A stretch of 64,000 bases of DNA. It comes from Chryseobacterium formosum. Its GTDB lineage: Bacteria > Bacteroidota > Bacteroidia > Flavobacteriales > Weeksellaceae. The position numbers were made by a program, and so were the translations under genes. Where the stretch lies: positions 62,001 to 126,000 of the forward strand of contig NZ_JAOVZW010000021.1 of NCBI RefSeq assembly GCF_026460885.1, read 5' to 3'. Of the stretch, positions 33,140 to 42,022 are shown piece by piece (position 1 is the first letter of the stretch; each line of letters starts with the position of its first letter). The notes beneath the pieces are model-generated. The model ran no database searches and was not told where the DNA came from. It saw only the letters and a program-made list of their open reading frames with translations.

Positions 33140-35557
33140 TTATTCGTATTTCAAGTATTTCACTAAATTCACTTTTGTGGCTTGATACGCTTTAATGCTT
33201 ACAACAACGAATGTTAAAATCAACAGCAAAATCATACTTAAAATGAATGGAAAAATTGGCATATCAATTCGGTAAGCGAAATCTTTCAGCCATTCGTTCA
33301 TTAGATAATAACTGATGGGAATGCTAATTAAAACTGCAACAAAAGTGATCCAAAGAAATTGTTTTGTTAAACCGACAATCAAAGTTTTGTCTGATGCTCC
33401 CAAAGTTTTTCTAATGGCAACGTCTTTCAGTTTTTGCTCAATCATTAATGAAGACAGGGCAAATAATCCCAATAATGCTACCATCAAAACCATTGCATTC
33501 AGAATGGTGAAAAGTGTCTTTTGTTTCTGATAAGTTTCAAAAGTTTTTGCAAATTGTTTATCAATAAAATAAGAATCGAATGGGTAACCTGGTTCTACTT
33601 TATTTTGCCAATAGGTTTTCAGTCTTTTTACGGTTCCATCAATATCATCTGATTTTAATTTCAACTGAATATTTCCTACACCAAATCTTTTCCAGGAAGT
33701 TTCTCTGTAATGGAAGAATATCATCGGTTCCACATCACTTTTTAGACTTCTGATATTGAAATCTTTTACAATACCTACAATGTGATATGGTTTATTATCA
33801 AATCCTGGTCTGATTTCCCTTTTCATTGCCTGATCATTTGTCCAGCCAAATTTTCTGACAAAAGCTTCATTTACCATCGCATTATTAATGGTATCTGAAG
33901 ATAATTTAGGATTCAACCATCGACCTTCAAGGAGTTTAACACCAATAAACTGAAGATAATTGTAATCCATAGAACCATGTCGACCTTGAATACTGGTATT
34001 CATATAATCCATATTCGAAGTGCTCTGATTACCTGTTCCCGGAGGCGCCTCCGAAAACGAAATACTTTCTACACCGGGAATTTTTGCCATTTCAGTTTTA
34101 AGCCTTTCATATTTCAGCCAGGGTTTTCCATTACCGTTATCATTAAAATTAATTTGAAAAATCTGATTTCCACTGAAACCTAAATCTTTATTCATCATAT
34201 ATTTTACCTGCTGATTAATGATCAATCCACCGATAATGAAAAATGAAGAAATAATCAATTGTATGGTTAAAATTCCGTTTCTCAGCCAGACGCCGTGTCT
34301 GCTTCTTGCGAAATTCCCTTTAAGTGTTTCTATTGCTTTGAAATTAGCAAGATAAGTTGCCGGAATAAATCCTGAAACCAATGTAACTACAGCAACCATC
34401 AAGAACGAATAGAAGTAAACATGCCAATCATTCATCACAATTTCCTTATTGTAGAACTTGTTGAAGCTTGGCAAAAGAATTTCGGTTAATGCTAATGATA
34501 AAATGTATGAAGCAAAACAAATCAGGAATGTTTCTAATAAAAACTGAACGACTAAGTTAGATTTTGTACTTCCAATTGCTTTTCTTACCCCGATTTCTTT
34601 TGCTCTTTGAGAAGCTTGGGCGGTTTTAAGATTAATAAAATTAATGGCTGATAAAATTACAATCAAAACAGAAAGCGTAAATAAGATAATGATAGATTTA
34701 AAATCTGGTTTACCAAACCAAGTTGATTCGGCGTGGAGCTTTATTTTATCAATAGGCGTAAATAAACTTCCTGTCGGGCCATATAGTTCTAAGTATTTTT
34801 CGATGGTAACACCTGAAGGCTCAGCATTTATTTTTGCTCTGTACTCAAAAATATCTTTTAAAAACCTTTGCTGTAAAGTTTTTTGGTCTGTTCCTGTTTT
34901 CAGCATAAAGAAACATCCGTAATTGAAGTTCCCCCACATTTCCTTATCATTCTTCATCTGTTCGTAAGGCAAAATGATAAATTCAGGTTTTATCTGGCTG
35001 TTTTCTTTTGGTAATTCATAGACTGCTGTTACTACAAAATTTTTGTTGTCAAATTTGATGTTTTCTCCGGCTACATTAGTTTTGCCAAATAAATTCTTAG
35101 CGGTAGTTGTTGAGATTGCAATTGTATTGTCTCCTTTCAATGCATTTTTATAATTTCCGGAAACCAATTTAAAAGGAAAAAAATTGAAAAAGTTTTCAGA
35201 AACAGTCATCCCATCCTGCTGATAGACTGTTTTTTTCTTCGTCGTCATTTTATATCCTAATCCCGAACCGTTGATTAAAACATAATCCTGAACTTCTGGA
35301 ATTAATTTTAAAGCACGGTCTGCAAAAGGAATTGAGATCGCACCTCCGTAAATATTTTCTTTTTTATTATGGGTCTGAAAATAGAAGATATTATCCTTTT
35401 TGGGATTCCACTTTTCATAAGATTCTTCGTCATTCCAATGCATGAGAATGAGCATAAATCCTGTCAAACCGATGGTCAATCCAAACAAATTAATGATGGT
35501 GGAAAGCCAGTTCTTTTTATAATTGATGAAGGCAATTTTAAGCCAGTTGTTAAGCAT
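33140..35557 (-). CDS. MacB/FtsX-type ABC transporter permease (second copy)
   Basis: The 805 residues have the same double MacB-core/FtsX architecture as the downstream paralogue. An N-terminal anchor is followed by FtsX blocks with INLKTAQASQRAKEIGVRKA and SSLMIEQKLKDVAIRKTLGA. Likely hetero- or homodimers with the paralogue span the inner membrane and drive periplasmic conformational change rather than transport through the membrane. The frame extends 28 codons upstream, but these lie in a repeat; the ATG at 35557 gives an N-terminus matching the paralogue (LNNWLKIAFINYKKNWL). Confidence 0.88.
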   Translation of the reverse strand: MLNNWLKIAFINYKKNWLSTIINLFGLTIGLTGFMLILMHWNDEESYEKWNPKKDNIFYFQTHNKKENIYGGAISIPFADRALKLIPEVQDYVLINGSGLGYKMTTKKKTVYQQDGMTVSENFFNFFPFKLVSGNYKNALKGDNTIAISTTTAKNLFGKTNVAGENIKFDNKNFVVTAVYELPKENSQIKPEFIILPYEQMKNDKEMWGNFNYGCFFMLKTGTDQKTLQQRFLKDIFEYRAKINAEPSGVTIEKYLELYGPTGSLFTPIDKIKLHAESTWFGKPDFKSIIILFTLSVLIVILSAINFINLKTAQASQRAKEIGVRKAIGSTKSNLVVQFLLETFLICFASYILSLALTEILLPSFNKFYNKEIVMNDWHVYFYSFLMVAVVTLVSGFIPATYLANFKAIETLKGNFARSRHGVWLRNGILTIQLIISSFFIIGGLIINQQVKYMMNKDLGFSGNQIFQINFNDNGNGKPWLKYERLKTEMAKIPGVESISFSEAPPGTGNQSTSNMDYMNTSIQGRHGSMDYNYLQFIGVKLLEGRWLNPKLSSDTINNAMVNEAFVRKFGWTNDQAMKREIRPGFDNKPYHIVGIVKDFNIRSLKSDVEPMIFFHYRETSWKRFGVGNIQLKLKSDDIDGTVKRLKTYWQNKVEPGYPFDSYFIDKQFAKTFETYQKQKTLFTILNAMVLMVALLGLFALSSLMIEQKLKDVAIRKTLGASDKTLIVGLTKQFLWITFVAVLISIPISYYLMNEWLKDFAYRIDMPIFPFILSMILLLILTFVVVSIKAYQATKVNLVKYLKYE

Positions 35558-35565
35558 AATTGTAG

Positions 35566-35662
35566 TTTTTGGGTGATGGTTGAAAGTTGTCGGTTGATGG
35601 TTTAAAATCTTGAGCTTTGGCTGATTTCCATCAACTAACAACCGAAAACCATCAACAAATTT
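35566..35662. repeat. GT-rich inverted-repeat element, copy c
   Basis: The left arm (35570-35606, GGTGATGGTTGAAAGTTGTC and following) is imperfectly complementary to the right arm CATCAACTAACAACCGAAAA (35629-35648) and beyond. It fills the gap between the ATPase and permease genes. Confidence 0.6.
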
Positions 35663-36385
35663 TTATTCAAAGTTTTTAGAATCTGCTTTTTCAAAAACAT
35701 CTTTTCTTTGGGAAGAATGCTCTTCTGAGAAAATCTCACCGTCTTTCATATTCACAATTCTGGAAGCGTAACCTGCGTCGTAAGAAGAGTGCGTTACCAT
35801 CGCAATGGTAGAGCCTTCTCTGTGAAGTTCTGCGAGAAGATTCATCACTTCGTTTCCGTTAGAACTATCTAGGTTTCCGGTTGGCTCATCGGCAAGAATT
35901 AATTTTGGTCTCGTAACTAAAGCTCTTGCAACCGCTGCTCTTTGTTGCTGACCTCCGGAAAGTTGTTGCGGATAATGTTTTGCTCTGTGAGAAATGTTGA
36001 TTTTTTCCATAATTTCTTCCACTCTTCTTTTTCTTTCTGAAGAAGAAACACCGTTATAAATCAATGGTAGTTCAATGTTTTCATAAACCGTCAATTCATC
36101 AATCAAATTAAAATTCTGAAAAATGAAACCGATGTTTTTCTTTCTGATGTCTGATTTTTTCTTTTCAGAAGTACCGATTGTTTCCGTCGATTCAAACTGA
36201 TAAGAACCAGAAGAAGCGCTGTCTAATAATCCAAGAATATTAAGAAAAGTCGATTTTCCGCAGCCTGAAGGTCCCATTATCGCAACAAATTCGCCTTCTT
36301 TAATGTGTAGACTTACGTTGTTAAGCGCATTCGTTTGAACGTCTTCGGTTTTATATATTTTTGAAAGGTTTTGAATATTAATCAT
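35663..36385 (-). CDS. ABC transporter ATP-binding protein, MacB/LolD type
   Basis: This 240-residue ATPase has Walker A GPSGCGKST, a Q-loop in IGFIFQNFNLIDELTVYEN, the signature LSGGQQQRAAVARAL, Walker B LILADEPTGNLD and the switch MVTHSSYDA. The LolD/MacB subfamily is indicated by the NLDSSNG D-loop and the short length. It powers the two FtsX permeases encoded immediately downstream. It lies between the GIN-domain protein and the permeases in one minus-strand operon. Confidence 0.92.
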   Translation of the reverse strand: MINIQNLSKIYKTEDVQTNALNNVSLHIKEGEFVAIMGPSGCGKSTFLNILGLLDSASSGSYQFESTETIGTSEKKKSDIRKKNIGFIFQNFNLIDELTVYENIELPLIYNGVSSSERKRRVEEIMEKINISHRAKHYPQQLSGGQQQRAAVARALVTRPKLILADEPTGNLDSSNGNEVMNLLAELHREGSTIAMVTHSSYDAGYASRIVNMKDGEIFSEEHSSQRKDVFEKADSKNFE

Positions 36386-36429
36386 CGTATTATTTATTAA
36401 AATTGATCGTTTATTTATTTTGAATTTAG

Positions 36430-37203
36430 TTAAAATGAATCGATTGTTCCGCCTGAACTTCTGTTTGCAGAGAATTTGATTCCGGATAAAGTTTTGTATC
36501 TGATTTTTGATAATGAACTTGCTGAAGCCGTCAATTCTTTAGAAACACTCAAACTTATGTTTGAAGTAGATGCCGCATTTGCTTTCACTGTTTTAATACT
36601 CATGTTTTTTGCATCCAGTGAACTTGCGCTTTTCACGTTGAATTCTGCATTATCGGCAGAACCGCTTAATTTTATATTGCTTGCAGAATTAGCATCGACA
36701 TTCAAATTTTTTGTAACGATTTTCCCTGAAAATTGCCCTGCATTTGTAATCTCAATATTAACGATAGCTGATTTAGAATCTGCAAAAATTTTTCCGGCAG
36801 TTCGGCTTTCAAATGTTTGTTCTGCATTATTAAAGATGCTTTTCACTTTTATAGTTGATGCATTTTCGGCTTCGGCTTTTACTAAATCTTTTGCGTACAC
36901 AATTACTTTCGTATCTACATTCTGAAGAGAAATATTGGGTTTGTATTGAATGTATAATATTTTATTTTTCACCTCAATATTGAGTTCAGATAAATGAGTA
37001 CTCGTTGCCACTGCTTTTTCTTCATCAGATTTTACAATTTCAACTTCAATCGCCTGTGATGTTTTCACGGAGTTGAATGAACCCAAATTAAAAGTCTTCG
37101 TTTCTGTTTTCTCTTTTGTATTTGCAATATCTTTTCCTTTCAAAATTACTGCAGATGCGGCAAGACTGATGGTAAGAATCAATAATAATAGTAATTTTTT
37201 CAT
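36430..37203 (-). CDS. Secreted GIN-domain (DUF2807) protein in the efflux operon
   Basis: The 257 residues have a signal peptide (KKLLLLLILTISLAASA) and a DUF2807/GIN beta-helix: NLGSFNSVKTSQAIEVEIVK, followed by rungs rich in S/A/N (NVDANSASNIKLSGSADNA, KSASSLDAKNM). GIN-domain proteins are common in Bacteroidota envelopes and are sometimes called putative adhesin heads; no activity is established. Its place between the membrane-fusion protein and the ATPase suggests a periplasmic or surface partner of this efflux complex, which is inference. Confidence 0.8.
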   Translation of the reverse strand: MKKLLLLLILTISLAASAVILKGKDIANTKEKTETKTFNLGSFNSVKTSQAIEVEIVKSDEEKAVATSTHLSELNIEVKNKILYIQYKPNISLQNVDTKVIVYAKDLVKAEAENASTIKVKSIFNNAEQTFESRTAGKIFADSKSAIVNIEITNAGQFSGKIVTKNLNVDANSASNIKLSGSADNAEFNVKSASSLDAKNMSIKTVKANAASTSNISLSVSKELTASASSLSKIRYKTLSGIKFSANRSSGGTIDSF

Positions 37204-37253
37204 TGTATTATAATTTTTTATTTAAATTAAAATTTATTTAAAGTCTTGAAGTT

Positions 37254-38495
37254 TTATTTTTGAATATCCAGAATTTCATATTTCTTCAATTCAGAATAAT
37301 CTGAAGTGATCACGGTTTCTCCTTGTTTTAATCCGGAAACCACTTCGTAATAAAGAGGATTTTCTCTTCCCAGACTGATATTTCGTTTTTCAGCTTTGTT
37401 GCCTTTCACTACGAAAATCCATTTTCCGTTCGTGTCCTTGTAGAAATTTCCTTTTGGAATCATCATACTTTGCGTATCGGCTGATAATTTCAGTTTCACT
37501 CCGAACGTCATCCCGATTTTTAGGTTTTCAATTTTTGCATCAATGAAATTCAGTTCCACAGAAAACTGTCCGTCTTTCACTTCCGGAAGAATTTTTGTAA
37601 TAATCACTTCATATTCTTTTCCGTTGTTGTCGAGTGTTCCTTTGATTCCGTTCGTTAATTTATTGATATAATATTCATCGACTTTTGCAACAAGTTTATA
37701 ACCGCCCATCAAATCGATTTTTCCAATACTTTCTCCACTTGTCAAATTCTGCCCAAGAGAAATATTGAATGATGATAATCTTCCCGAAGCAGGCGACATG
37801 ATCAGGAAATTATTTTTGTTGGAACGAAGGATATTCAAACTTTTTTCCATTTGATTAATGGAATTGTTGATTGCCGAAAACTGAGAATTTCTCGAAATTT
37901 TCTCATTGGAAGCTCCTTTTTCCACGATTTGCTTTCTGTCTTTTTGATAATTCAAATTCTGAAGCGCAATATCATAATCGGTTTTCTTTCCGATTTCCGC
38001 ATCGTACAATCTTTTCTGAAGATTAAAAGTCTGCAACGCCGTATTATAATCATTTTGAGACTGCAACAATTCTTTATCCTGATTGAATTCCTGATTTTTC
38101 AGTTCCAAAAGTGAGCTTCTCATCTGACTTATTTGTTGCATAATTCCCGTTTCCTGATTCAGATAATTGAATTCAGTATTAGGATTGTAAACTCTTGCGA
38201 TTGGTTGTTCTTTTGTCAGCATTTGTCCGTCTTCCGCAAAAATTTCTTTTACAGCACCACCTTCCAAAACATTCACAAGAGAAGAATTAAGAGATTGCGT
38301 CTGTGCAGTTACCATCAACATATCTTCGAATTTTCCACTGGTCACTTCTTCAATAGTGATATCTTCCGACTTTATATTATAAGTTTTTTTCTGATTGAGA
38401 AAATACCATCCAAAAACCGAAACCGCCAATGCAGAAACAATGATAATTGATATTAATTTTAATTTAGATTTCTTTTTTACTATTTTCGTATCCAT
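37254..38495 (-). CDS. Efflux periplasmic adaptor (HlyD/MacA-type membrane-fusion protein)
   Basis: The 413 residues start with a short cytoplasmic tail and one membrane anchor (about 13-32, LISIIIVSALAVSVFGWYF). The lipoyl-type half motif GGAVKEIFAEDGQMLTKEQP comes next, then a coiled-coil hairpin (about 115-225). The second half motif (ASGRLSSFNISLGQNLTSGE) and beta-barrel/membrane-proximal domains follow, to VVSGLKQGETVITSDYSEL. It bridges the FtsX permeases and TolC. It is the first gene of the minus-strand operon, preceded by a sigma-54-like promoter and divergent from the NtrC-type regulator. Confidence 0.9.
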   Translation of the reverse strand: MDTKIVKKKSKLKLISIIIVSALAVSVFGWYFLNQKKTYNIKSEDITIEEVTSGKFEDMLMVTAQTQSLNSSLVNVLEGGAVKEIFAEDGQMLTKEQPIARVYNPNTEFNYLNQETGIMQQISQMRSSLLELKNQEFNQDKELLQSQNDYNTALQTFNLQKRLYDAEIGKKTDYDIALQNLNYQKDRKQIVEKGASNEKISRNSQFSAINNSINQMEKSLNILRSNKNNFLIMSPASGRLSSFNISLGQNLTSGESIGKIDLMGGYKLVAKVDEYYINKLTNGIKGTLDNNGKEYEVIITKILPEVKDGQFSVELNFIDAKIENLKIGMTFGVKLKLSADTQSMMIPKGNFYKDTNGKWIFVVKGNKAEKRNISLGRENPLYYEVVSGLKQGETVITSDYSELKKYEILDIQK

Positions 38496-38527
38496 ATTTA
38501 GATAACTGTTTTACTTACAGGTAATTA

Positions 38528-38543
38528 CACAATATAAATACCA
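38528..38543 (-). promoter_or_regulatory. Candidate sigma-54 promoter of the efflux operon
   Basis: On the minus strand TGGTATTTATATTGTG keeps the TGG (-24) and TTG (-12) blocks of the sigma-54 consensus TGGCAC-N5-TTGCA with exact spacing. The CAC is TAT and the -12 GC is GT. It lies 33 bases before the adaptor start, and the divergent gene encodes a sigma-54 activator, which raises the likelihood of an otherwise weak match. Confidence 0.45.
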
Positions 38544-38616
38544 CGAATTTATAATCTTGTAACTCTCTGTAAACGTGATTAAATATAATTTTATTAATTT
38601 TAAAACTGTTCATTAT

Positions 38617-38644
38617 CGGACACTTTTTGTGCGAAAGCGGACAA
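38617..38644. promoter_or_regulatory. Candidate activator-binding sites upstream of the sigma-54 promoter
   Basis: CGGACA occurs twice in direct orientation (38617-38622 and 38638-38643) around a CAC-TTTTT-GTG palindrome. It is placed 75-115 bases upstream of the candidate -24/-12 promoter. That is the usual distance for enhancer sites of NtrC-type regulators. Confidence 0.4.
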
Positions 38645-38645
38645 T

Positions 38646-38745
38646 TTTAGTTGATAGTTGTCGGTGGTTAGTTGATTGTTTTTAAAATTTGTTCTAAATA
38701 TTTAGCAATATATAACCACTGAAAACTATCAACCGACAACCAAAT
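38646..38745. repeat. GT-rich inverted-repeat element, copy d
   Basis: A left arm TTGATAGTTGTCGGTGGTTA (38651-38670) and a right arm with ACTATCAACCGACAACC (38726-38742) are complementary over most of their length. It lies in the divergent gap just before the response-regulator gene, of the same design as copies a-c and e. Confidence 0.55.
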
Positions 38746-38753
38746 AAAAAGAA

Positions 38754-40097
38754 ATGCGAAAAAAAGAAGCTCATATTTTAATTGTTGATGATGACGAGGA
38801 CATTTTGTTTTCGGCAAGAGTCTGGCTCAAGAAGTTTTTTACGGAAGTCAGTTGTCTCAGTCAGCCAAAAAATATTCTGAAATTTTTATCAGAACAGCAA
38901 GTTGACACGGTTCTTCTCGATATGAATTTTCGAAAAGGTTTTGAAAACGGACAAGACGGATTGTATTGGATGCAGGAAATCAAAACGCTGGAACCTCAAC
39001 TTCCGATAATTCTGATGACCGCGTACGGCGAAGTAGAATTGGCTGTCGAAGCCTTAAAAAATGGTGCTTCCGATTTTATTCTAAAACCTTGGAATAACGA
39101 AAAACTATACGCTTCCGTGAATATCGCTGTCGATATTTCCCGAAAAAACAAAAAACTGAATCAATGGGAAAATGTCAGCGTAAAAACCAATCAATATCAA
39201 TTGGCAACAAAATCTCCGGCAATGCAGGAAGTGATGAGCCAAATTGAAAGAGTTGCTCCAACAGATGCTAACGTTTTACTTTTAGGAGAAAACGGAACGG
39301 GAAAATATGTTTTGGCAGAACACATTCACGAGCTTTCAGAAAGAAAAAACCAGCCTTTGGTTCATATAGATTTGGGAAGTCTTTCTGAGAATCTTTTTGA
39401 ATCTGAATTATTTGGTTACAAAAAAGGAGCATTTACGGATGCGCATCAGGATTACGCCGGAAAAATTGAAAATGCGCAAAATGGAACGGTATTTTTGGAT
39501 GAAATCGGGAATCTTCCGCTTCATCTTCAAACCAAATTACTTAGTTTGATCCAAAATCGAAAATTGACAAGAATCGGAGAAAACAAGGAACGAACTTTAG
39601 ACGTCAGATTTATATTTGCGACCAATGAAAACCTAAAAAAAGCAGTTTCCGAAAATCGTTTCCGAAAAGATTTGTATTACAGAATCAATACCGTCGAATT
39701 AAATATCCCAAGTTTAAGAGATCGGATTGAAGATATTTCAAATTTAACTGATTATTTTTTAGAAAAATATAAACAGAAATATCATAAACCAGATTTGGTT
39801 TTAAACGAAACTTTAACTTTGGAATTAATGCATTATTCGTGGCCAGGAAATATCCGCGAACTTGACCATTGCGTCGAAAGAAGCGTGATTCTTTCCAACG
39901 AAAAAAATCTTAAATTGCTGATGCCTCAAGATGAAGAATCCGAAAGCACAATTATAAACCTTAATATCGAAGAAATGGAAGAAATCCTTATCAAAAAAGC
40001 GTTGAAAAAGCATCGAGGGAATATTTCTTTGGCGGCAGAAGATTTGGGGTTGTCGAGAGCGGCATTGTACAGAAGAATGGAAAAATTTAGCTTATAA
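38754..40097 (+). CDS. Sigma-54-dependent response regulator (NtrC family)
   Basis: This 447-residue regulator has a receiver domain at 1-125 with acidic pocket VDDDED and phospho-acceptor D56. An AAA+ sigma-54 activation domain follows at about 150-375, with Walker A GENGTGK at 178-184, the sigma-54 contact loop GAFTDA at 225-230 and Walker B NGTVFLDEIGNLP. A Fis-type helix-turn-helix closes the protein (HRGNISLAAEDLGLSRAALY). The loop is GAFTDA in place of GAFTGA, a variant common in Bacteroidota as I recall. It probably activates the divergent efflux operon when phosphorylated by the kinase encoded downstream. Confidence 0.92.
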   Translation: MRKKEAHILIVDDDEDILFSARVWLKKFFTEVSCLSQPKNILKFLSEQQVDTVLLDMNFRKGFENGQDGLYWMQEIKTLEPQLPIILMTAYGEVELAVEALKNGASDFILKPWNNEKLYASVNIAVDISRKNKKLNQWENVSVKTNQYQLATKSPAMQEVMSQIERVAPTDANVLLLGENGTGKYVLAEHIHELSERKNQPLVHIDLGSLSENLFESELFGYKKGAFTDAHQDYAGKIENAQNGTVFLDEIGNLPLHLQTKLLSLIQNRKLTRIGENKERTLDVRFIFATNENLKKAVSENRFRKDLYYRINTVELNIPSLRDRIEDISNLTDYFLEKYKQKYHKPDLVLNETLTLELMHYSWPGNIRELDHCVERSVILSNEKNLKLLMPQDEESESTIINLNIEEMEEILIKKALKKHRGNISLAAEDLGLSRAALYRRMEKFSL

Positions 40098-40098
40098 A

Positions 40099-40197
40099 GC
40101 TGGATGTTTGATGTTTGGTGATGGATGGGTTTTAATATTATGCTTAAAAATAATTTCTGAATTGCAAGACATCAAACTTCCTTCATCCAGCACCAAC
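40099..40197. repeat. GT-rich inverted-repeat element, copy e
   Basis: GCTGGATGTTTGATGTTTGG (from 40099) and the complement of the right arm (ACATCAAACTTCCTTCATCC, 40169-40188) form an imperfect long hairpin between the regulator and kinase genes. Confidence 0.5.
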
Positions 40198-40204
40198 AAA
40201 AAAA

Positions 40205-41521
40205 ATGAATAAACAAAAAATATTCTGGATTATATTTATTCTGCTTGCAATTGTCTGCGGAATTTTTGCATTTGATTTTTATTCTAAAAACAAATGGATT
40301 AATTGCACTTTGTTTTCATTGCTAAGTTTGGTTTGTATTGTTTTGGCACAAACTTCGGCTTTGTCTTACATTCAGAAAACGGAAAAACTGCTTTTAGCAA
40401 TTCAGAAAAAAGATTTTTCATTATTTCCAAAAACTGAAGAAAATAGTTTTGTCAATAATGCTGTGAAACTCTATTACCAAAGCAAAGAAGAACATCTTTC
40501 GCTGTCTTCTTATAAACTTTTATATCAAGAAATTCTGAATCAGCTGGAAATTGGACTGATGATTTTGACCGAAAAAAATAATCATTGGGAAGTTTTTTAC
40601 GTGAATCCGATTTTCTTGGAAATTTTGCAAATTCCAAAGTATAATTCTTGGAATCTTTATGAAAACAAAATTCCTAATTTTTATAAAATCATCGAACAAA
40701 CTAACTACGAAAATTCTCAGGAATTTTTCGACATTTCAATTAATGAAAATGCGAAACAATCGTTTTCTCTAAGGACTAAAAAAGTTCAGAATGCTAAACA
40801 TCGTTTTTGTATCATCAGTTTAGAATCGGTTCAGAAAATTATCGAACAAAAAGAAAAACTCGCTTGGAATAATTTAATGAAAGTGATTTCCCACGAACTT
40901 TTGAATACTTTGACGCCTGTTAATAGCTTGATTCAAAATCTTGAATACATTGCCAATCAGGAAATTATTGAAAAAGAAGATCAACAGGATATGAAGGAAA
41001 GTTTGATGATTATCAATTCGAAATCAAAACAACTATTGAATTTTGTGGATGATTACAGACAAGTTGCAGAGTTACCGAAACCAGTTTTCAAAACGATTTC
41101 GTTAACAAATATTGTAGAATCAGCACTTAATTTCTTGAAACCTGAATTTGAAAAGAACCACATTAAGATTATCAATTCATTGGAAAATCACACAATTTTG
41201 GCTGATGAAAAAATGATTGAACGTTGTCTAATTAATCTTTATCTCAACGCCATTTATGCTGTTTCCGACAATGTTGAAAGAACGATTAAAACCGAAATCA
41301 AAACTCAGAACAAACGTATTATTCTAAGTGTAGAAGATAACGGAATCGGGATTCAAAAGGAAATTCAGGATAAGATTTTTCTTCCGTTTTTTACCACGAG
41401 AAGTGGTGGTTCCGGAATTGGTTTAACGCTCAGTAAAAGCATCATCGAAGCACATAAAGGTTATCTCAATTATAAACCTTTGGAACAGGGAAGTAGATTT
41501 GAGATTTGGTTTGTAGAATAG
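40205..41521 (+). CDS. Sensor histidine kinase paired with the sigma-54 regulator
   Basis: The 438 residues have two N-terminal membrane segments (about 6-24 and 34-52) with almost no periplasmic loop, so the signal is probably sensed in the membrane or cytoplasm. A PAS-like region occupies about 100-205. HisKA contains H230 in VISHELLNTLTPVNSLIQNL, the NtrB-like variant of the H box. HATPase_c has NLYLNAIYAVSD (N box), DNGIGI (G1) and SGGSGIGLTLS (G2). It lies 107 bases after the regulator gene and should phosphorylate it. Confidence 0.9.
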   Translation: MNKQKIFWIIFILLAIVCGIFAFDFYSKNKWINCTLFSLLSLVCIVLAQTSALSYIQKTEKLLLAIQKKDFSLFPKTEENSFVNNAVKLYYQSKEEHLSLSSYKLLYQEILNQLEIGLMILTEKNNHWEVFYVNPIFLEILQIPKYNSWNLYENKIPNFYKIIEQTNYENSQEFFDISINENAKQSFSLRTKKVQNAKHRFCIISLESVQKIIEQKEKLAWNNLMKVISHELLNTLTPVNSLIQNLEYIANQEIIEKEDQQDMKESLMIINSKSKQLLNFVDDYRQVAELPKPVFKTISLTNIVESALNFLKPEFEKNHIKIINSLENHTILADEKMIERCLINLYLNAIYAVSDNVERTIKTEIKTQNKRIILSVEDNGIGIQKEIQDKIFLPFFTTRSGGSGIGLTLSKSIIEAHKGYLNYKPLEQGSRFEIWFVE

Positions 41522-41623
41522 AGAGTCTCAAGAATAGTTTTATGTAAATTAGGTAAATCGTATTTTTTGTATAGTTAGGTTAGAAATATATTCTTCAATT
41601 TGATTTTCTATCCTCATAAAGTT

Positions 41624-42022
41624 TTAATTTCTTCCAATATATTTCATTTTTAAATCTTTATAATTTGGATATTTGTTTTTATTGATAACAAAATCAACGA
41701 TAATTCCAGAAGTGCCAAATTTCCGCTCGCAATCATCATTCTTTTTAATTCCGAAATTAAAAATTAAAGTATCATTTACAATTTCCATATTCATTGATTT
41801 AGATTGTGGAATATCACAAGACGCTCCTTTAAAATAAGAACTGTAAACTACGGTGTCATTTTTTAATTCTCGCCATTTATCTTTCAGCTCCTTCATATTG
41901 CCAAAATTAACAGCAGTTGATTCTCTTACGAAATAGTCAAAACTGTTGTTCTTAGATTGTGAATGTAAATGATAACTTCCAAACGTGATGCAAATTATTA
42001 TCGATAGAAAGAATTTCTTCAT
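41624..42022 (-). CDS. Small secreted hypothetical protein
   Basis: The 132 residues have a signal peptide (KKFFLSIIICITFGSYHLHS) and a mature beta-rich part with two cysteines (FKGASCDIPQS and KKNDDCERKFG) that may form a disulphide. No family is recognised. It is a single gene convergent with the kinase gene. Confidence 0.6.
   Translation of the reverse strand: MKKFFLSIIICITFGSYHLHSQSKNNSFDYFVRESTAVNFGNMKELKDKWRELKNDTVVYSSYFKGASCDIPQSKSMNMEIVNDTLIFNFGIKKNDDCERKFGTSGIIVDFVINKNKYPNYKDLKMKYIGRN

Noticed and set aside
35558..35641. N-terminal extension of the second permease
   Set aside because: The 28 codons are translated repeat DNA; the paralogue starts at the position matching 35557.
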